Source: Brotaphodocola sp003480315
GTDB taxonomy: Bacteria; Bacillota; Clostridia; Lachnospirales; Lachnospiraceae
Strand: one strand, 5' to 3'
DNA length: 64,000 nucleotides
Assembly: GCF_964246085.1 (NCBI RefSeq)
Contig: NZ_CAXTPD010000016.1
The translations under genes were made by a program, and so were the position numbers. Position 1 is the stretch's first letter, and every line of letters starts with the position of its first letter. A model generated the notes under the pieces. That model did not search any database. It worked only from the letters and a program-made list of their open reading frames with translations, and was not told the origin of the DNA. Shown one piece after another: positions 50,944-60,398 of the stretch.

Positions 50944-52662
50944 ATGAGACCCGATTTCATTCTGAAAAATGTCATGGTCTATCAGACCTTCAGACAGTGT
51001 TTTGAAAAGCGGGATGTGGCAGTTGCAGGGGAAATGTTTTATTGCGTTTCCCCTGCAATTTCATATCCGGGAGTGCGGGAGATCGACGGAAAAGGCAGAT
51101 ACATGCTGCCTGGTCTCGTGGATATCCATATGCACATCGAGAGCTCGATGACATATCCGGGCGAGTTTTCAAGGATCACGCTTCCATATGGAGTAACAAC
51201 GGTGGTTGCCGATGCCCATGAGATGGCGAACGTGTTCGGCATGGACGGCATCCGGGCTTTTATGGCGCAGAAGACGAAGCAGGATATCTTCTGGGCGATC
51301 CCGTCCAGTGTACCGGCGACAAATGAGAAGTTAGAGACAGCCGGGGCGTCACTTGGTGTAAAGGAAATTTCTGAGATGGCATCCTTAGATGGAGTTCTCT
51401 GCCTTGGAGAGATCATGAACTATAAGGATCTCTCAGCAGAAGGCGAGAGCCGGACGAGGGATCTCATCAATGTGTGCCGGAACGCGGGAAAGAATCTCCG
51501 AATCGAGGGGCACTGCCCGGGACTTACGGGGGCGGATCTTAACCGCTTTATCTATGAAGGTGTTGATGCGGACCACACCCAGCAGACTCCACAGTCAGTG
51601 ATGGAGAAGACAGAGCTTGGGATGTTTCTGGAGCTGCAGTTCAAATCCCTGACGCCGGAGGTCGTGAAGACCGTCTGCGACAATGAACTCTATGAGAATG
51701 TGGCGCTGGTGACGGATGACACGATGGCAGATAAGCTTCTGACCGGACATCTCAATAAGATTATCGAGACGGCTGTGAAGGCGGGAATGCCGATGGAGAA
51801 GGCGATCTACTGCGCGACCTGGACACCGTCGAGACGGATGCATCTGGATGACAGAGGGATGATCGCGCCGGGAAAGATCGCAGACTTTATGCTGCTGGAC
51901 AGTCTGGATGGGATCGATCCGGTTGTGGTTTATAAGAAGGGCGAGTGTGTGTACTGCAAGGACAAGGAGGCTTACGGTGCGGCAGAAGCTGCGGCGTGCA
52001 GTTTCCCGGCTTCTTTCTACCACACGATCAACTGCCGTCCGGCGGAAATCTCCGACTTTGTGTTAAAGGCGGAAGATCCGGAGGCGAAATGGGCGGAAGT
52101 CAATGTCATGAAGATCGGCACCTTCGGAACGGCAACCACACCGGTGAAATGCAGAGTCGAGGTGAAGGACGGTGTGCTTGACTGGAAGTCGGCAGGACTT
52201 TCCCTTGCAGTCGTTTTCGAGCGGTACGGCAAGAATGGAAATATCGGATATAGTCTCGTGGAAGGAGCACTGACGAAACCGGGCGCTGTGGCCACCACGT
52301 GGTCCCACGACAGCCATAACCTGTTTGTCCTGGGAACAGATGAGAACGATATGAAACTGGCCCAGAGGCGCGTCCTGGAGCTCCAGGGGGCATATGTGGT
52401 GTTCGCTGAAGGAAGATCCCTGGCAGAGGCGGGACTCACCATCGGAGGCATCGTGTCGGATCAGCCCATCGAGGTTCTCGGACAGGAATTAAAGGAAGTG
52501 CGGACGGCGATGGAAGGTCTCGGATATGTGAACAACAACGTGGTCATGTCCATGTCCACGCTTTGCCTTCCGGTGTCACCGAAACTGAAGCTCACGGATC
52601 ACGGGCTTTTGACGGTGCCGGGGCAGGAACATGTGCCGTTGGTTGAGAAGTACGGGAAGTAG
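50944..52662 (+). CDS. ade: Adenine deaminase
   Basis: A 572-residue amidohydrolase that converts adenine to hypoxanthine and ammonia. The metal motif H62-x-H64 is in DIHMHIESSMTYPGEF. EGHCPGL and VTDDTMADKLLTGHLNKII are further family blocks. The characteristic C-terminal adenine deaminase domain is present (TWSHDSHNLFVLGTDENDM, GGIVSDQPIEVLGQELK, MSMSTLCLPVSPKLKLTDHG). CGAGGA precedes the ATG. It follows the binding-protein gene by 16 bases, tying imported substrate to deamination. A perfect hairpin lies in its first 120 bases. Confidence 0.92.
   Translation: MRPDFILKNVMVYQTFRQCFEKRDVAVAGEMFYCVSPAISYPGVREIDGKGRYMLPGLVDIHMHIESSMTYPGEFSRITLPYGVTTVVADAHEMANVFGMDGIRAFMAQKTKQDIFWAIPSSVPATNEKLETAGASLGVKEISEMASLDGVLCLGEIMNYKDLSAEGESRTRDLINVCRNAGKNLRIEGHCPGLTGADLNRFIYEGVDADHTQQTPQSVMEKTELGMFLELQFKSLTPEVVKTVCDNELYENVALVTDDTMADKLLTGHLNKIIETAVKAGMPMEKAIYCATWTPSRRMHLDDRGMIAPGKIADFMLLDSLDGIDPVVVYKKGECVYCKDKEAYGAAEAAACSFPASFYHTINCRPAEISDFVLKAEDPEAKWAEVNVMKIGTFGTATTPVKCRVEVKDGVLDWKSAGLSLAVVFERYGKNGNIGYSLVEGALTKPGAVATTWSHDSHNLFVLGTDENDMKLAQRRVLELQGAYVVFAEGRSLAEAGLTIGGIVSDQPIEVLGQELKEVRTAMEGLGYVNNNVVMSMSTLCLPVSPKLKLTDHGLLTVPGQEHVPLVEKYGK
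51023..51058 (+). repeat. Perfect 12-base hairpin inside the ade coding sequence
   Basis: TTGCAGGGGAAA (51023-51034) and TTTCCCCTGCAA (51047-51058) flank a 12-base loop, followed by TTTCAT. It covers codons for AVAGEMFYCVSPA. It could attenuate or stall ade expression. Confidence 0.7.
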
Positions 52663-52745
52663 TTTTACGGCCCGCCGCCGGTTTTTCTCCGCGGATAGTG
52701 GAAGAACCGGATCAGGTCGAAATTATGAAGGATGAAATTAGAACG

Positions 52746-54101
52746 ATGAAGAAGATTATCAAAAACGGCATTGTTGTGACGATGAACGAGGCAGGTGATG
52801 TCTGGGATCATGGTTATGTGATGTTTGAAGATACAAAGATTCTGGCAGCAGGACCGGAGGAAGAGCTTGAGAAGGCGCTTCAGGCGCTTACTGCACAGGG
52901 GATTTTAAAGGCTGGCGAGACCTTCGAGGAGATCGACGCAAAGCGCGCCATCGTGATCCCAGGCCTCGTAAACACTCACTGCCACCTCGGCATGATCCCG
53001 TTCCGCGGCCTCGGGGACGATTGTAAGGATCGCCTGCGGGTGTTCCTGCTTCCGATGGAGAATCAGGCCATGGACGCGGAGATGGCCAGGCTTTCCACGC
53101 GATACGCCATAGGCGAGCTGCTGCTCTCCGGTGTGACGACAGTGCTTGATATGTACTATTTCGAGGAAGTTGTGGCGAAGGTCATGGACGAGATGGGGAT
53201 CCGCGGAATTGCCGGTGAGACGGTGATGGAAAAGGATTCCTGCGACAGTAAGAACGCGGATGAGGCCATCGAGCGTGGAATTGCACTGATCGAGGCGTAC
53301 AAAGATCACCCGCGCGTTTCCGGAGCGATCACGCCCCACGGAACGACGACCTGCAGCCCGGAGACTTTAAAACGGGCATATGAGGAGGACGTGAAGGCGG
53401 AAACCGTATTTACGCTCCATGTGGCGGAGATGGACTACGAGATGACCCAGTTGAGGGAACAGTATAATATGACACCCATCGAGTTTATGGAGCATATCGG
53501 AGTCCTCGGACCGAATACGCTGGCGGCCCACAGCATCCGCACGACGGAACATGACGTGGAGATCCTCGCGAAGCACGGAGCGTCCGTGGCCCACTGTATC
53601 GCCTCCAACACGAAGGCCGCAAAGGGCGTGGCTCCGGTGTCCCTGATGCATAAGCACGGCATGTCCGTCGGCTTCGGTACCGACGGTCCGGCGAGCGGAA
53701 ATACGCTGGATCTGTTCATCCAGATGCGGATGTGCGAGAACTTCCACAAAAATGAGCTCCACGATCGCAGCGCGTTCCCGGCAAAGGAGGTCGTTTCCAT
53801 GGCGACGATTGAGGGAGCAAGAGCGTTAGGACTCGGCGATATCACTGGTTCCATCGAGCCAGGAAAACAGGCGGATCTCGTCCTCGTAGAGACCGACTCC
53901 CCAAATATGTTCCCGGTATACGACCCGTATTCGGCTCTTGTGTATAGCGCGATTGCATCGAATGTGAGAGATGTTTATGTTGCGGGTGAGTGCCTCGTAA
54001 AAGAAAAGAAGCTTGTCCGTGAGGACTTCGCGAAGATCAGGAATGACCTTCGGGAGAAGATGGAGCGGACAGCGTTTAAGGATATGAAGAATCTGGTGTA
54101 G
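52746..54101 (+). CDS. Amidohydrolase of the TRZ/ATZ/SAH-deaminase type
   Basis: A 451-residue metal-dependent deaminase or hydrolase: H78-x-H80 in LVNTHCHLGMIPFRGLGDD, LHVAEMDYE near 235, AAHSIRTTEHDVEIL near 272, HCIASNTKAAKGVAPVS near 295 and the metal Asp in GFGTDGPASGNTLDLF near 323. The HxxxH-type and SNxK blocks fit the MtaD/SsnA/AtzB group (S-adenosylhomocysteine, methylthioadenosine, guanine or similar substrates). I chose ATG 52746, where the protein begins MKKIIKNGIVVTMNEAG; earlier in-frame starts (52698, 52725) have no better site. It is the last gene of the LysR-linked operon. Substrate not decided. Confidence 0.85.
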   Translation: MKKIIKNGIVVTMNEAGDVWDHGYVMFEDTKILAAGPEEELEKALQALTAQGILKAGETFEEIDAKRAIVIPGLVNTHCHLGMIPFRGLGDDCKDRLRVFLLPMENQAMDAEMARLSTRYAIGELLLSGVTTVLDMYYFEEVVAKVMDEMGIRGIAGETVMEKDSCDSKNADEAIERGIALIEAYKDHPRVSGAITPHGTTTCSPETLKRAYEEDVKAETVFTLHVAEMDYEMTQLREQYNMTPIEFMEHIGVLGPNTLAAHSIRTTEHDVEILAKHGASVAHCIASNTKAAKGVAPVSLMHKHGMSVGFGTDGPASGNTLDLFIQMRMCENFHKNELHDRSAFPAKEVVSMATIEGARALGLGDITGSIEPGKQADLVLVETDSPNMFPVYDPYSALVYSAIASNVRDVYVAGECLVKEKKLVREDFAKIRNDLREKMERTAFKDMKNLV

Positions 54102-54114
54102 AAGATAGAAAAAC

Positions 54115-54141
54115 GGGGCTGTCGCACTAACGTGCGGCAGC
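54115..54141 (+). terminator. Hairpin after the deaminase operon, possibly also the IS end
   Basis: GCTGTCGCAC (54118-54127) pairs with GTGCGGCAGC (54132-54141) over a TAAC loop. The T-run is weak. The GGGGCTGTCGC start is also typical of IS1182 termini, so this may mark the edge of the IS remnant that follows. Confidence 0.5.
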
Positions 54142-54208
54142 TCATTTCATATTCCCAACACAAAACGCCGAGCTTCGAAAAGCCAGGCGTTCGTGGTATA
54201 ATCAGTTT

Positions 54209-54526
54209 ATGCGACTAAACAAAATAATACAGAGAGATTATACCTCTTTTTCTCTGTATTATCAAATCAAACTTCCGCTGGATTTAGAGATTTCTATCCC
54301 ATCTGATGATCCGGTTTGTCTGGTAAGTGCCTTTGTGGAGGAAATGGACCTTTCTGAACTGTATAAAACTTACAGCAGGATCAGAAAAAATCAGGCAACG
54401 CCGCGTCAGATGCTGAAACTCGTCATCTATGCAGTAATGAATCGAATCTACTCAAGCAGGGATATCCAAAAGGCATGCATTCATTCCAGCCGTCAGATAT
54501 CGGGCTCGATAATGAAACTGCATTGA
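54209..54526 (+). pseudogene. IS1182-family transposase N-terminal fragment
   Basis: Codons encode LPLDLEISIPSDDPVCLVSA then FVEEMDLSELYKTYSRIRKN and PRQMLKLVIYAVMNRIYSSR, the N-terminal domain of IS1182 transposases. Homology stops after DIQKAC (about 54477), and the frame ends by chance at 54526. It is a different copy from that at 34.4-35.7 kb. A GGTATAAT -10 precedes it. Confidence 0.75.
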
Positions 54527-54930
54527 AAGATGATGAACAGGCAACTGTTTACAGTATGCTGACCTTTGCCATGACACTGAGCCTTGAGGACACCGGCATC
54601 GGTTCCCAGATCCAGCCGGCCGGATTGATCGGCGGCCGTTTTGCATCCATTTTTTATGATGCGGCAGGAAATCCGGTTATGGCGTAGCGGTCATTTCTAC
54701 AGCCTCTGACGCAACGCGGGCGACGGATTCGAAAGTAGCCATGAACGGACAGGCAAAAGTGAGCTGGTTTGAGAATCTGAAGCACAGGAAATGGCAGAGA
54801 TTTTCCTGAATACCATGCCGGTAAAACCGGAAAATGATGAGATCGTTCTGAAGGAAACCCTGATTTTTGAGGTTCCTGGATTTGACGAATATTCGGAAAA
54901 CTTGATAAAAAGTTCGACGATAAAGGCTTG
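54478..54930 (+). pseudogene. Decayed unidentified gene, three frames
   Basis: Coherent protein sequence moves between frames: DIGLDNETALKDDEQATVYS, MLTFAMTLSLEDTGIGSQIQ, IGGRFASIFYDAAGNPVMA (to 54687), then GVAVISTASDATRATDSKVA and QAKVSWFENL (to about 54772), then QEMAEIFLNTMPVKPENDEI, VLKETLIFEVPGFDEYSE. At least two frameshifts and a missing start mark it as a relic, presumably cut by the adjoining IS fragment. I do not recognise the family. Confidence 0.6.
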
Positions 54931-54956
54931 AAAAATTGATTTCGGGAAAGAATCTA

Positions 54957-54985
54957 TTGCGGAAACACGCGAAATACCGTATAAT
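54957..54985 (+). promoter_or_regulatory. Promoter of the radical SAM/RNase G block
   Basis: TTGCGG (54957-54962) and TATAAT (54980-54985) are spaced by 17 bases. About 260 bases of AT-rich leader follow before the ATG at 55248; no riboswitch was recognised in it. Confidence 0.65.
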
Positions 54986-55247
54986 AATGCGGTCTGATCT
55001 GTAGTACATTTAAAGCGGATTTATCCGTAAAATGATGGAAAATCCGAATTGTGCGTATTTCAGAAACAATTTTTTTGTCGTAAGAGTGAAAAATATTATG
55101 CAAACTGTCCGTGAGTTAAAAACACTTGGCAAAAATTTGTGTTTTTGTACTTACGGAGAAAATCAGAGAAAAAGAACTAAAAAGAACCAAAAAACTGCGA
55201 TGAACACATCGCCAAAAATGTGAGAAATGTAGGTAAAATAAGGTTTT

Positions 55248-57116
55248 ATGAGAAAATTAGCATTGAGTGATGAAATCCTCTTATCGGTGCAGCAGCCTGC
55301 CCGGTATCTGGGTAATGAGATGAACGTGATCGTGAAAGATCCGTCTAAGGTGGACATTCGGTTCGCCATGTGCTTCCCGGACGTATACGAAATCGGTATG
55401 TCCCACCTTGGCATGCAGATCCTGTATGCCATGTTTAACAGGCGGGAGGATGTCTGGTGTGAGCGTCTGTTCTCTCCGTGGACGGACCTCGATAAGGTGA
55501 TGCGGGAGCAGCATATCCCGCTGTTTGCGCTGGAGTCCCAGGATCCGGTGAAGAACTTTGATTTTCTGGGCTTTACCATCCAGTATGAGATGTGTTACAC
55601 CAACATCCTGCAGGTGCTGGATTTAAGCGGCATTCCGCTGCATGCGAAAGACCGTACGGAGGAGGACCCGATCGTCATCGGAGGAGGTCCGTGTGCATAC
55701 AATCCGGAGCCGCTGGCAGCATTCTTTGATATGTTCTACATCGGTGAGGGTGAGACCCAGTACGATGCGCTTTTTGATCTGTACAAAGAGAACAAGAAGA
55801 ACGGCGGCAGCAGAATGGACTTCCTGGAGGCAGCAGCCAAGCTTCCGGGCATCTATGTGCCGATGTTTTACGATGTGGCTTACAACGAGGATGGCACCAT
55901 TGCCTCCTTCACCCCGAACAAAGAAGGTATTCCGGCGACCATCACCAAAGAGCTGGTTATGGACATGAACGATGTTCCGTATCTGGAGAAGCCGGTAGTT
56001 CCTTATTTAAAGGTTACCCAGGACCGTGTGGTTCTGGAGATCCAGCGCGGCTGCATCCGTGGCTGCCGTTTCTGCCAGGCAGGCAACATTTACCGTCCGC
56101 TCCGGGAACGCAGCCTGGAGTATTTAAAAGACCACGCCTATAAGATGTTAAAGAGTACCGGACATGAGGAGATTTCCTTAAGCTCCTTAAGCTCCAGTGA
56201 CTACAGCCATTTAAAAGAGATCGTAAATTTCCTGATCGATGAATTTCAGAGCAAGGGTGTGAACATTTCCCTGCCTTCCCTGCGGATCGACGCTTTCTCC
56301 TTAGATGTCATGAGCAAGGTCCAGGACATCAAGAAGAGCAGTCTGACCTTTGCGCCGGAGGCCGGTACCCAGCGCATGCGCGATGTCATCAATAAGGGAC
56401 TGACCGAGGAAATCATCTTAAAGGGAGCAGCAGAGGCATTCCACGGAGGCTGGAACCGTGTAAAGCTGTACTTTATGCTCGGACTTCCGACAGAGACCAG
56501 AGAGGATATGGAGGGCATTGCCCTGTTATCCGAGAAGGTGGCAGAGCTTTACTACGATGAAATCCCGAAGGAGCAGCGCAACGGCAAGGTACAGGTCGTA
56601 GCAAGCTCTTCCTTCTTTGTTCCGAAGCCATTTACTCCGTTCCAGTGGGCACAGATGTGCACCAAGGAGGAATTTTTAGAGCGTGCCTACATCGTAAAAG
56701 ATAAGTTCAAGGAGATGTTAAACCGCAAGAGCTTAAAATACAATTACCATGAGGCAGATCTGACAGTGCTTGAGGGTGTTCTGGCCCGCGGTGACCGCAG
56801 GGTGGCAGCTGTCGTAGAAGAGGTATATAAGAACGGCGCCATGTTCGATTCCTGGGGTGAGTATTTCAACAACGATACCTGGATGCAGGCCTTTGAAACC
56901 TGTGGCGTGGACCCGGATTTCTATACCGTAAGAGAGCGCAGCCTCGATGAGATCTTCCCGTGGGATTTCATTGACGCTGGTGTGACCAAGGAGTTCTTAA
57001 AGCGTGAATGGCTGACCGCCATCAGCGAGAAGGTAACTCCGAACTGCCGTCAGCAGTGTTCCGGCTGCGGCGCGAGAAAATTTGGAGGAGGTGTCTGCTT
57101 TGAAGATAAGAATTAA
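55248..57116 (+). CDS. B12-binding-domain radical SAM protein (TIGR03960 type)
   Basis: A 622-residue iron-sulfur enzyme. An N-terminal cobalamin-binding-like region (about 40-180: SHLGMQILYAMFNRREDVWC, VIGGGPCAYNPEPLAAFFD) precedes the radical SAM core with Cx3CxxC in QRGCIRGCRFCQAG (near 267). SSSDYSHLKEIV and FAPEAGTQRMRDVINKGL are family blocks. The C-terminal cysteines (CRQQCSGCGARKFGG) could bind a further cluster. Its substrate is not established, but it is regularly next to the DUF2344 protein and RNase G, suggesting RNA or ribosome modification. Confidence 0.88.
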   Translation: MRKLALSDEILLSVQQPARYLGNEMNVIVKDPSKVDIRFAMCFPDVYEIGMSHLGMQILYAMFNRREDVWCERLFSPWTDLDKVMREQHIPLFALESQDPVKNFDFLGFTIQYEMCYTNILQVLDLSGIPLHAKDRTEEDPIVIGGGPCAYNPEPLAAFFDMFYIGEGETQYDALFDLYKENKKNGGSRMDFLEAAAKLPGIYVPMFYDVAYNEDGTIASFTPNKEGIPATITKELVMDMNDVPYLEKPVVPYLKVTQDRVVLEIQRGCIRGCRFCQAGNIYRPLRERSLEYLKDHAYKMLKSTGHEEISLSSLSSSDYSHLKEIVNFLIDEFQSKGVNISLPSLRIDAFSLDVMSKVQDIKKSSLTFAPEAGTQRMRDVINKGLTEEIILKGAAEAFHGGWNRVKLYFMLGLPTETREDMEGIALLSEKVAELYYDEIPKEQRNGKVQVVASSSFFVPKPFTPFQWAQMCTKEEFLERAYIVKDKFKEMLNRKSLKYNYHEADLTVLEGVLARGDRRVAAVVEEVYKNGAMFDSWGEYFNNDTWMQAFETCGVDPDFYTVRERSLDEIFPWDFIDAGVTKEFLKREWLTAISEKVTPNCRQQCSGCGARKFGGGVCFEDKN

Positions 57117-57813
57117 ATTTGCCAAGGAAGGCACCATGAAATTCATCGGCCATCTGGATATCATGCGTTATTTCCAGAAGGTCATGCGCCGGGCCGATGT
57201 GGATATCCGTTACAGCGAGGGCTTCAGCCCGCACCAGATCATGTCCTTTGCGGCACCGCTTGGCGTAGGCTTAGAGAGCCGCGGTGAATACGTGGACATT
57301 GAAGTGCTGAGCACCGATTCTTCTAAAGAGATGCTTCGCCGCATCAATGAAAATATGGTTGAGGGCATGGAGGCGCTTTCCTATAAAGCTCTTCCGGATG
57401 ATGCCGGAAATGCCATGTCCCTGGTGGCAGCCGCCGATTATGAGGTCCGCTTCCGCGAGGGCTATGAGCCGGCTGACCCGGACAGCTTTTATGACGGGAT
57501 CAAGACATTCCTTGCTCAGGAAGAAATCGTTATTGTGAAAAAGACCAAAAAGGGAGAGCGTGAGGTGAACATCCGCCCGCAGATCTACCGGATGGAGGCA
57601 CGCCCGGATCATGTGATCTTTTTACAGATCGCGACCGGAAGCGCAGCAAACCTAAAGCCGGATGCTGTCCTCCGCGCTTACGCAGAAAGCCGCGGCGAGA
57701 CCCTGGGTGAGTTTGCCCTGATGGTGACCCGCCTGGAAGTATATGCAGATAAGGGGACTGAGGAATCACATCAGTTTGTGACCCTGGATTCATTAGGAGA
57801 AGACATTGAATAA
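57100..57813 (+). CDS. Radical-SAM-associated DUF2344 protein (TIGR03936 type)
   Basis: A 237-residue soluble protein with the DUF2344 start KIRIKFAKEGTMKFIGHLDI, then RRADVDIRYSEGFSPHQIMS and FAAPLGVGLESRGEYVDIEV. It overlaps the radical SAM gene by 17 bases. I chose TTG 57100 since GGAGGTG stands 7 bases before it. It is probably the partner subunit of the upstream enzyme; the exact function is unknown. Confidence 0.87.
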   Translation: MKIRIKFAKEGTMKFIGHLDIMRYFQKVMRRADVDIRYSEGFSPHQIMSFAAPLGVGLESRGEYVDIEVLSTDSSKEMLRRINENMVEGMEALSYKALPDDAGNAMSLVAAADYEVRFREGYEPADPDSFYDGIKTFLAQEEIVIVKKTKKGEREVNIRPQIYRMEARPDHVIFLQIATGSAANLKPDAVLRAYAESRGETLGEFALMVTRLEVYADKGTEESHQFVTLDSLGEDIE

Positions 57814-58993
57814 GCTGATCGTCACCCGGTGGAACAGCCGCGTCCTGACCGCTCTTGTTTCAGAGAAAACTACCATAGAGCTGGGACTTGCGGACACATC
57901 TTCCATCCTGGGAAATATTTATATTGGAAAAGTTAAAAAAATCGTTCGGAATTTAAATTCCGCTTTTGTGGATTTCTCCGATGGGCGTACCGGCTATTAC
58001 AGTCTCACCGACAACAAAGTAACCCTGTTTGCTGACGGACATGAGAGAAAACTCAAAGAGGGTGATGAGATCATCGTACAGGTAGCAAAGGACGCCGTAA
58101 AAACCAAGGATCCGGTCCTGACCGGGAACCTGAATTTTTCCGGCAAATACGCTGTTCTGACTGCCGGAAAACAGGTCATCGGATTTTCTTCCAAGATTGA
58201 AGACCGGGAATGGAAAGAACAGATGCGTCCGCAGATAGAGGCACTTCTTGAGGGAAAGCATACCGGCATCATCATCCGCACAAACGCATACGGACAGGAA
58301 ACAAAGCTCCTTCGGGAGCTTTCGGTGTTACTGGAGCTGTTTGAACGGGTCATAAACACGGCCCGCTATCGTACCTGTTACACCCTGCTTTACGAGTCAG
58401 AGCCGGATTATATCAAAAGTCTGCGAAACAGTCCTGCCGGAAGTCTGGAGGAAGTCGTGACTGACCAGCCGGATCTGTATGCGCGGCTGCAGGAGTATTT
58501 CCGGGTTTCCGACATTTCAGAGACTACCGGTCTGCGCTTTTACGAAGACCATCTGCTGAGCCTTACCAAGCTTTACTCTCTGGATCATGAAATGGAACAA
58601 TCTTGTCAGAAAAGGGTATGGCTAAAGTCCGGCGGATATCTTATAATAGAATGCACGGAGGCTATGGTGGTCATCGATGTAAATACCGGAAAATATTCCG
58701 GAAAAAAGAATCTTGCCGATACCATCCGCCTCATCAACCTGGAGGCCGCAAAGGAGATCGCGCATCAGCTTCGGCTGCGCAACCTTTCCGGCATTATCAT
58801 GGTTGATTTCATTGATATGGATGCACAGGAAGATAAAACGCTTCTCATGGATACTCTGAGAGCGGCGGTCCGTCCGGACCCGGTTAAGACAACCGTTATT
58901 GACATGACGCCGCTCAATCTGGTGGAAATGACAAGAAAAAAAGAAAAGAGACCTCTCTGGGAACAGATCGCGCAGGTTCAGAAAAAATCGTGA
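57806..58993 (+). CDS. rng: Ribonuclease E/G family endoribonuclease, short form
   Basis: A 395-residue endoribonuclease that cuts single-stranded RNA in mRNA decay and rRNA maturation. It has an S1 RNA-binding domain (about 35-120: GNIYIGKVKKIVRNLNSAFV), 5'-sensor and RNase H-like regions, and the catalytic acids in AMVVIDVNTGKYSGKKNL and GIIMVDFIDMD. The Zn-link CPxC and C-terminal small domain of E. coli RNase G are absent, as the protein ends shortly after MTPLNLVEMTRKK. The TTG start behind AGGAG overlaps the previous gene by 8 bases. Confidence 0.9.
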   Translation: MNKLIVTRWNSRVLTALVSEKTTIELGLADTSSILGNIYIGKVKKIVRNLNSAFVDFSDGRTGYYSLTDNKVTLFADGHERKLKEGDEIIVQVAKDAVKTKDPVLTGNLNFSGKYAVLTAGKQVIGFSSKIEDREWKEQMRPQIEALLEGKHTGIIIRTNAYGQETKLLRELSVLLELFERVINTARYRTCYTLLYESEPDYIKSLRNSPAGSLEEVVTDQPDLYARLQEYFRVSDISETTGLRFYEDHLLSLTKLYSLDHEMEQSCQKRVWLKSGGYLIIECTEAMVVIDVNTGKYSGKKNLADTIRLINLEAAKEIAHQLRLRNLSGIIMVDFIDMDAQEDKTLLMDTLRAAVRPDPVKTTVIDMTPLNLVEMTRKKEKRPLWEQIAQVQKKS

Positions 58994-59027
58994 CCATGTT
59001 GCGGGAGGCAGGTAAAGGGGATGTGAC

Positions 59028-60383
59028 ATGAAGATTATCATTGTAGGCTGCGGCAAGGTAGGGCTTACCCTGACCGAACAGCTGAATAATGAAGGCCATG
59101 ATATCACGGTGATCGACAAGGACGGTGCAAAGCTCCGCTCTGTTACTGATAATATCGATGTTATGGGAGTGGAGGGAAATGGCGCAATTTATCAGGTACA
59201 GATAGAGGCCGGCATCAAGGAAACCGATCTTCTGATCGCGACTACCAACTCGGACGAGTTAAATATGCTCTGCTGCCTGATCGCGAAAAAGGCAGGTAAC
59301 TGTCACACCATCGCACGAATCCGAAATCCGGAATATGCCAATGAGGTACAGTATATCCGGGAGGAACTAAACCTTTCCATGGCTATCAACCCGGAGCTGG
59401 CTGCAGCGACTGAGATTGCCCGTCTGTTAAAGTTCCCGTCTGTCATTAAAATCGACGCATTTGCCAAGGGACGTGTAGAGCTCATGAAGTTTATCATACC
59501 GGACAATTCCGTGCTGGACAACATGCAGGTCTATGAGGTGGCTCCGCGCCTGCACTGCAGCATCCTGATCTGTGCTGTGGAGCGAGGCACCGATGTGATC
59601 ATTCCGGGCGGTAATTTCCGTCTGCAGAAGGGGGACAAGATCTCTTTCGTAGCTTCCTCCTCCCAGGCATCCGAATTTTTCCGCCAGGTTGGTATCTCCA
59701 ACACAACCGTTAAGACAGCCATGCTGGTTGGCGGCGGTAAGATCACATATTATCTGGCGAAGATGTTAGAGGATACCGGTATCAAGATCAAGATCATCGA
59801 GCAGGATCTGGCACGCTGCCATGAGCTGAGTGAGCTGCTGCCAAAGGCCATGATCATTCACGGAGATGGTTCCGACCAGCAGCTTCTGATGGAAGAGGGC
59901 ATTGCCCAGACAGAGTCCTTTGCAGCTCTGACCGGCTTCGATGAGGAAAACATCATGTTATCCCTCTACGCAGCCAGTGTATCAAATGCCAAGCTCGTGA
60001 CCAAGATCAACCGTATTGCTTTTGAGAACATCATCCAGCAGATGAATCTCGGCAGCATCATTTATCCGAAAATGATCACCGCGGACGGCATCATCCGCTA
60101 TGTCCGTGCCATGCAGAATTCCATGGGAAGCAACGTGGAAACCCTCTACAAGATCGTGCAGAACAAAGCAGAGGCTCTGGAGTTCCGTGTCGGCAAGGAT
60201 GCGCCTCTCATCGGAATCCCGCTTGAGAAGCTTTCCTTTAAGGATAACCTGCTGATTGCCTGCATCAACCGCGGCGGGCAGATCATCACACCGCGCGGTA
60301 AAGATACCATTGAACCGGGAGATACCGTAATCGTGGTTACCACGCATTCCGGACTGAAAGATTTAAAGGATGTCTTAAGGTAA
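59028..60383 (+). CDS. trkA: TrkA, potassium uptake regulatory subunit
   Basis: A 451-residue cytoplasmic ring protein with two tandem RCK modules. The first Rossmann motif is IIVGCGKVGLTLTEQL (2-17), the second MLVGGGKITYYLAKML (near 232). Each is followed by a TrkA-C domain. It binds NAD(H)/ATP and gates TrkH. AAAGGGG precedes the ATG, and trkH follows after 15 bases. Confidence 0.93.
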   Translation: MKIIIVGCGKVGLTLTEQLNNEGHDITVIDKDGAKLRSVTDNIDVMGVEGNGAIYQVQIEAGIKETDLLIATTNSDELNMLCCLIAKKAGNCHTIARIRNPEYANEVQYIREELNLSMAINPELAAATEIARLLKFPSVIKIDAFAKGRVELMKFIIPDNSVLDNMQVYEVAPRLHCSILICAVERGTDVIIPGGNFRLQKGDKISFVASSSQASEFFRQVGISNTTVKTAMLVGGGKITYYLAKMLEDTGIKIKIIEQDLARCHELSELLPKAMIIHGDGSDQQLLMEEGIAQTESFAALTGFDEENIMLSLYAASVSNAKLVTKINRIAFENIIQQMNLGSIIYPKMITADGIIRYVRAMQNSMGSNVETLYKIVQNKAEALEFRVGKDAPLIGIPLEKLSFKDNLLIACINRGGQIITPRGKDTIEPGDTVIVVTTHSGLKDLKDVLR

Positions 60384-60398
60384 GAGGATGGGTGAATT

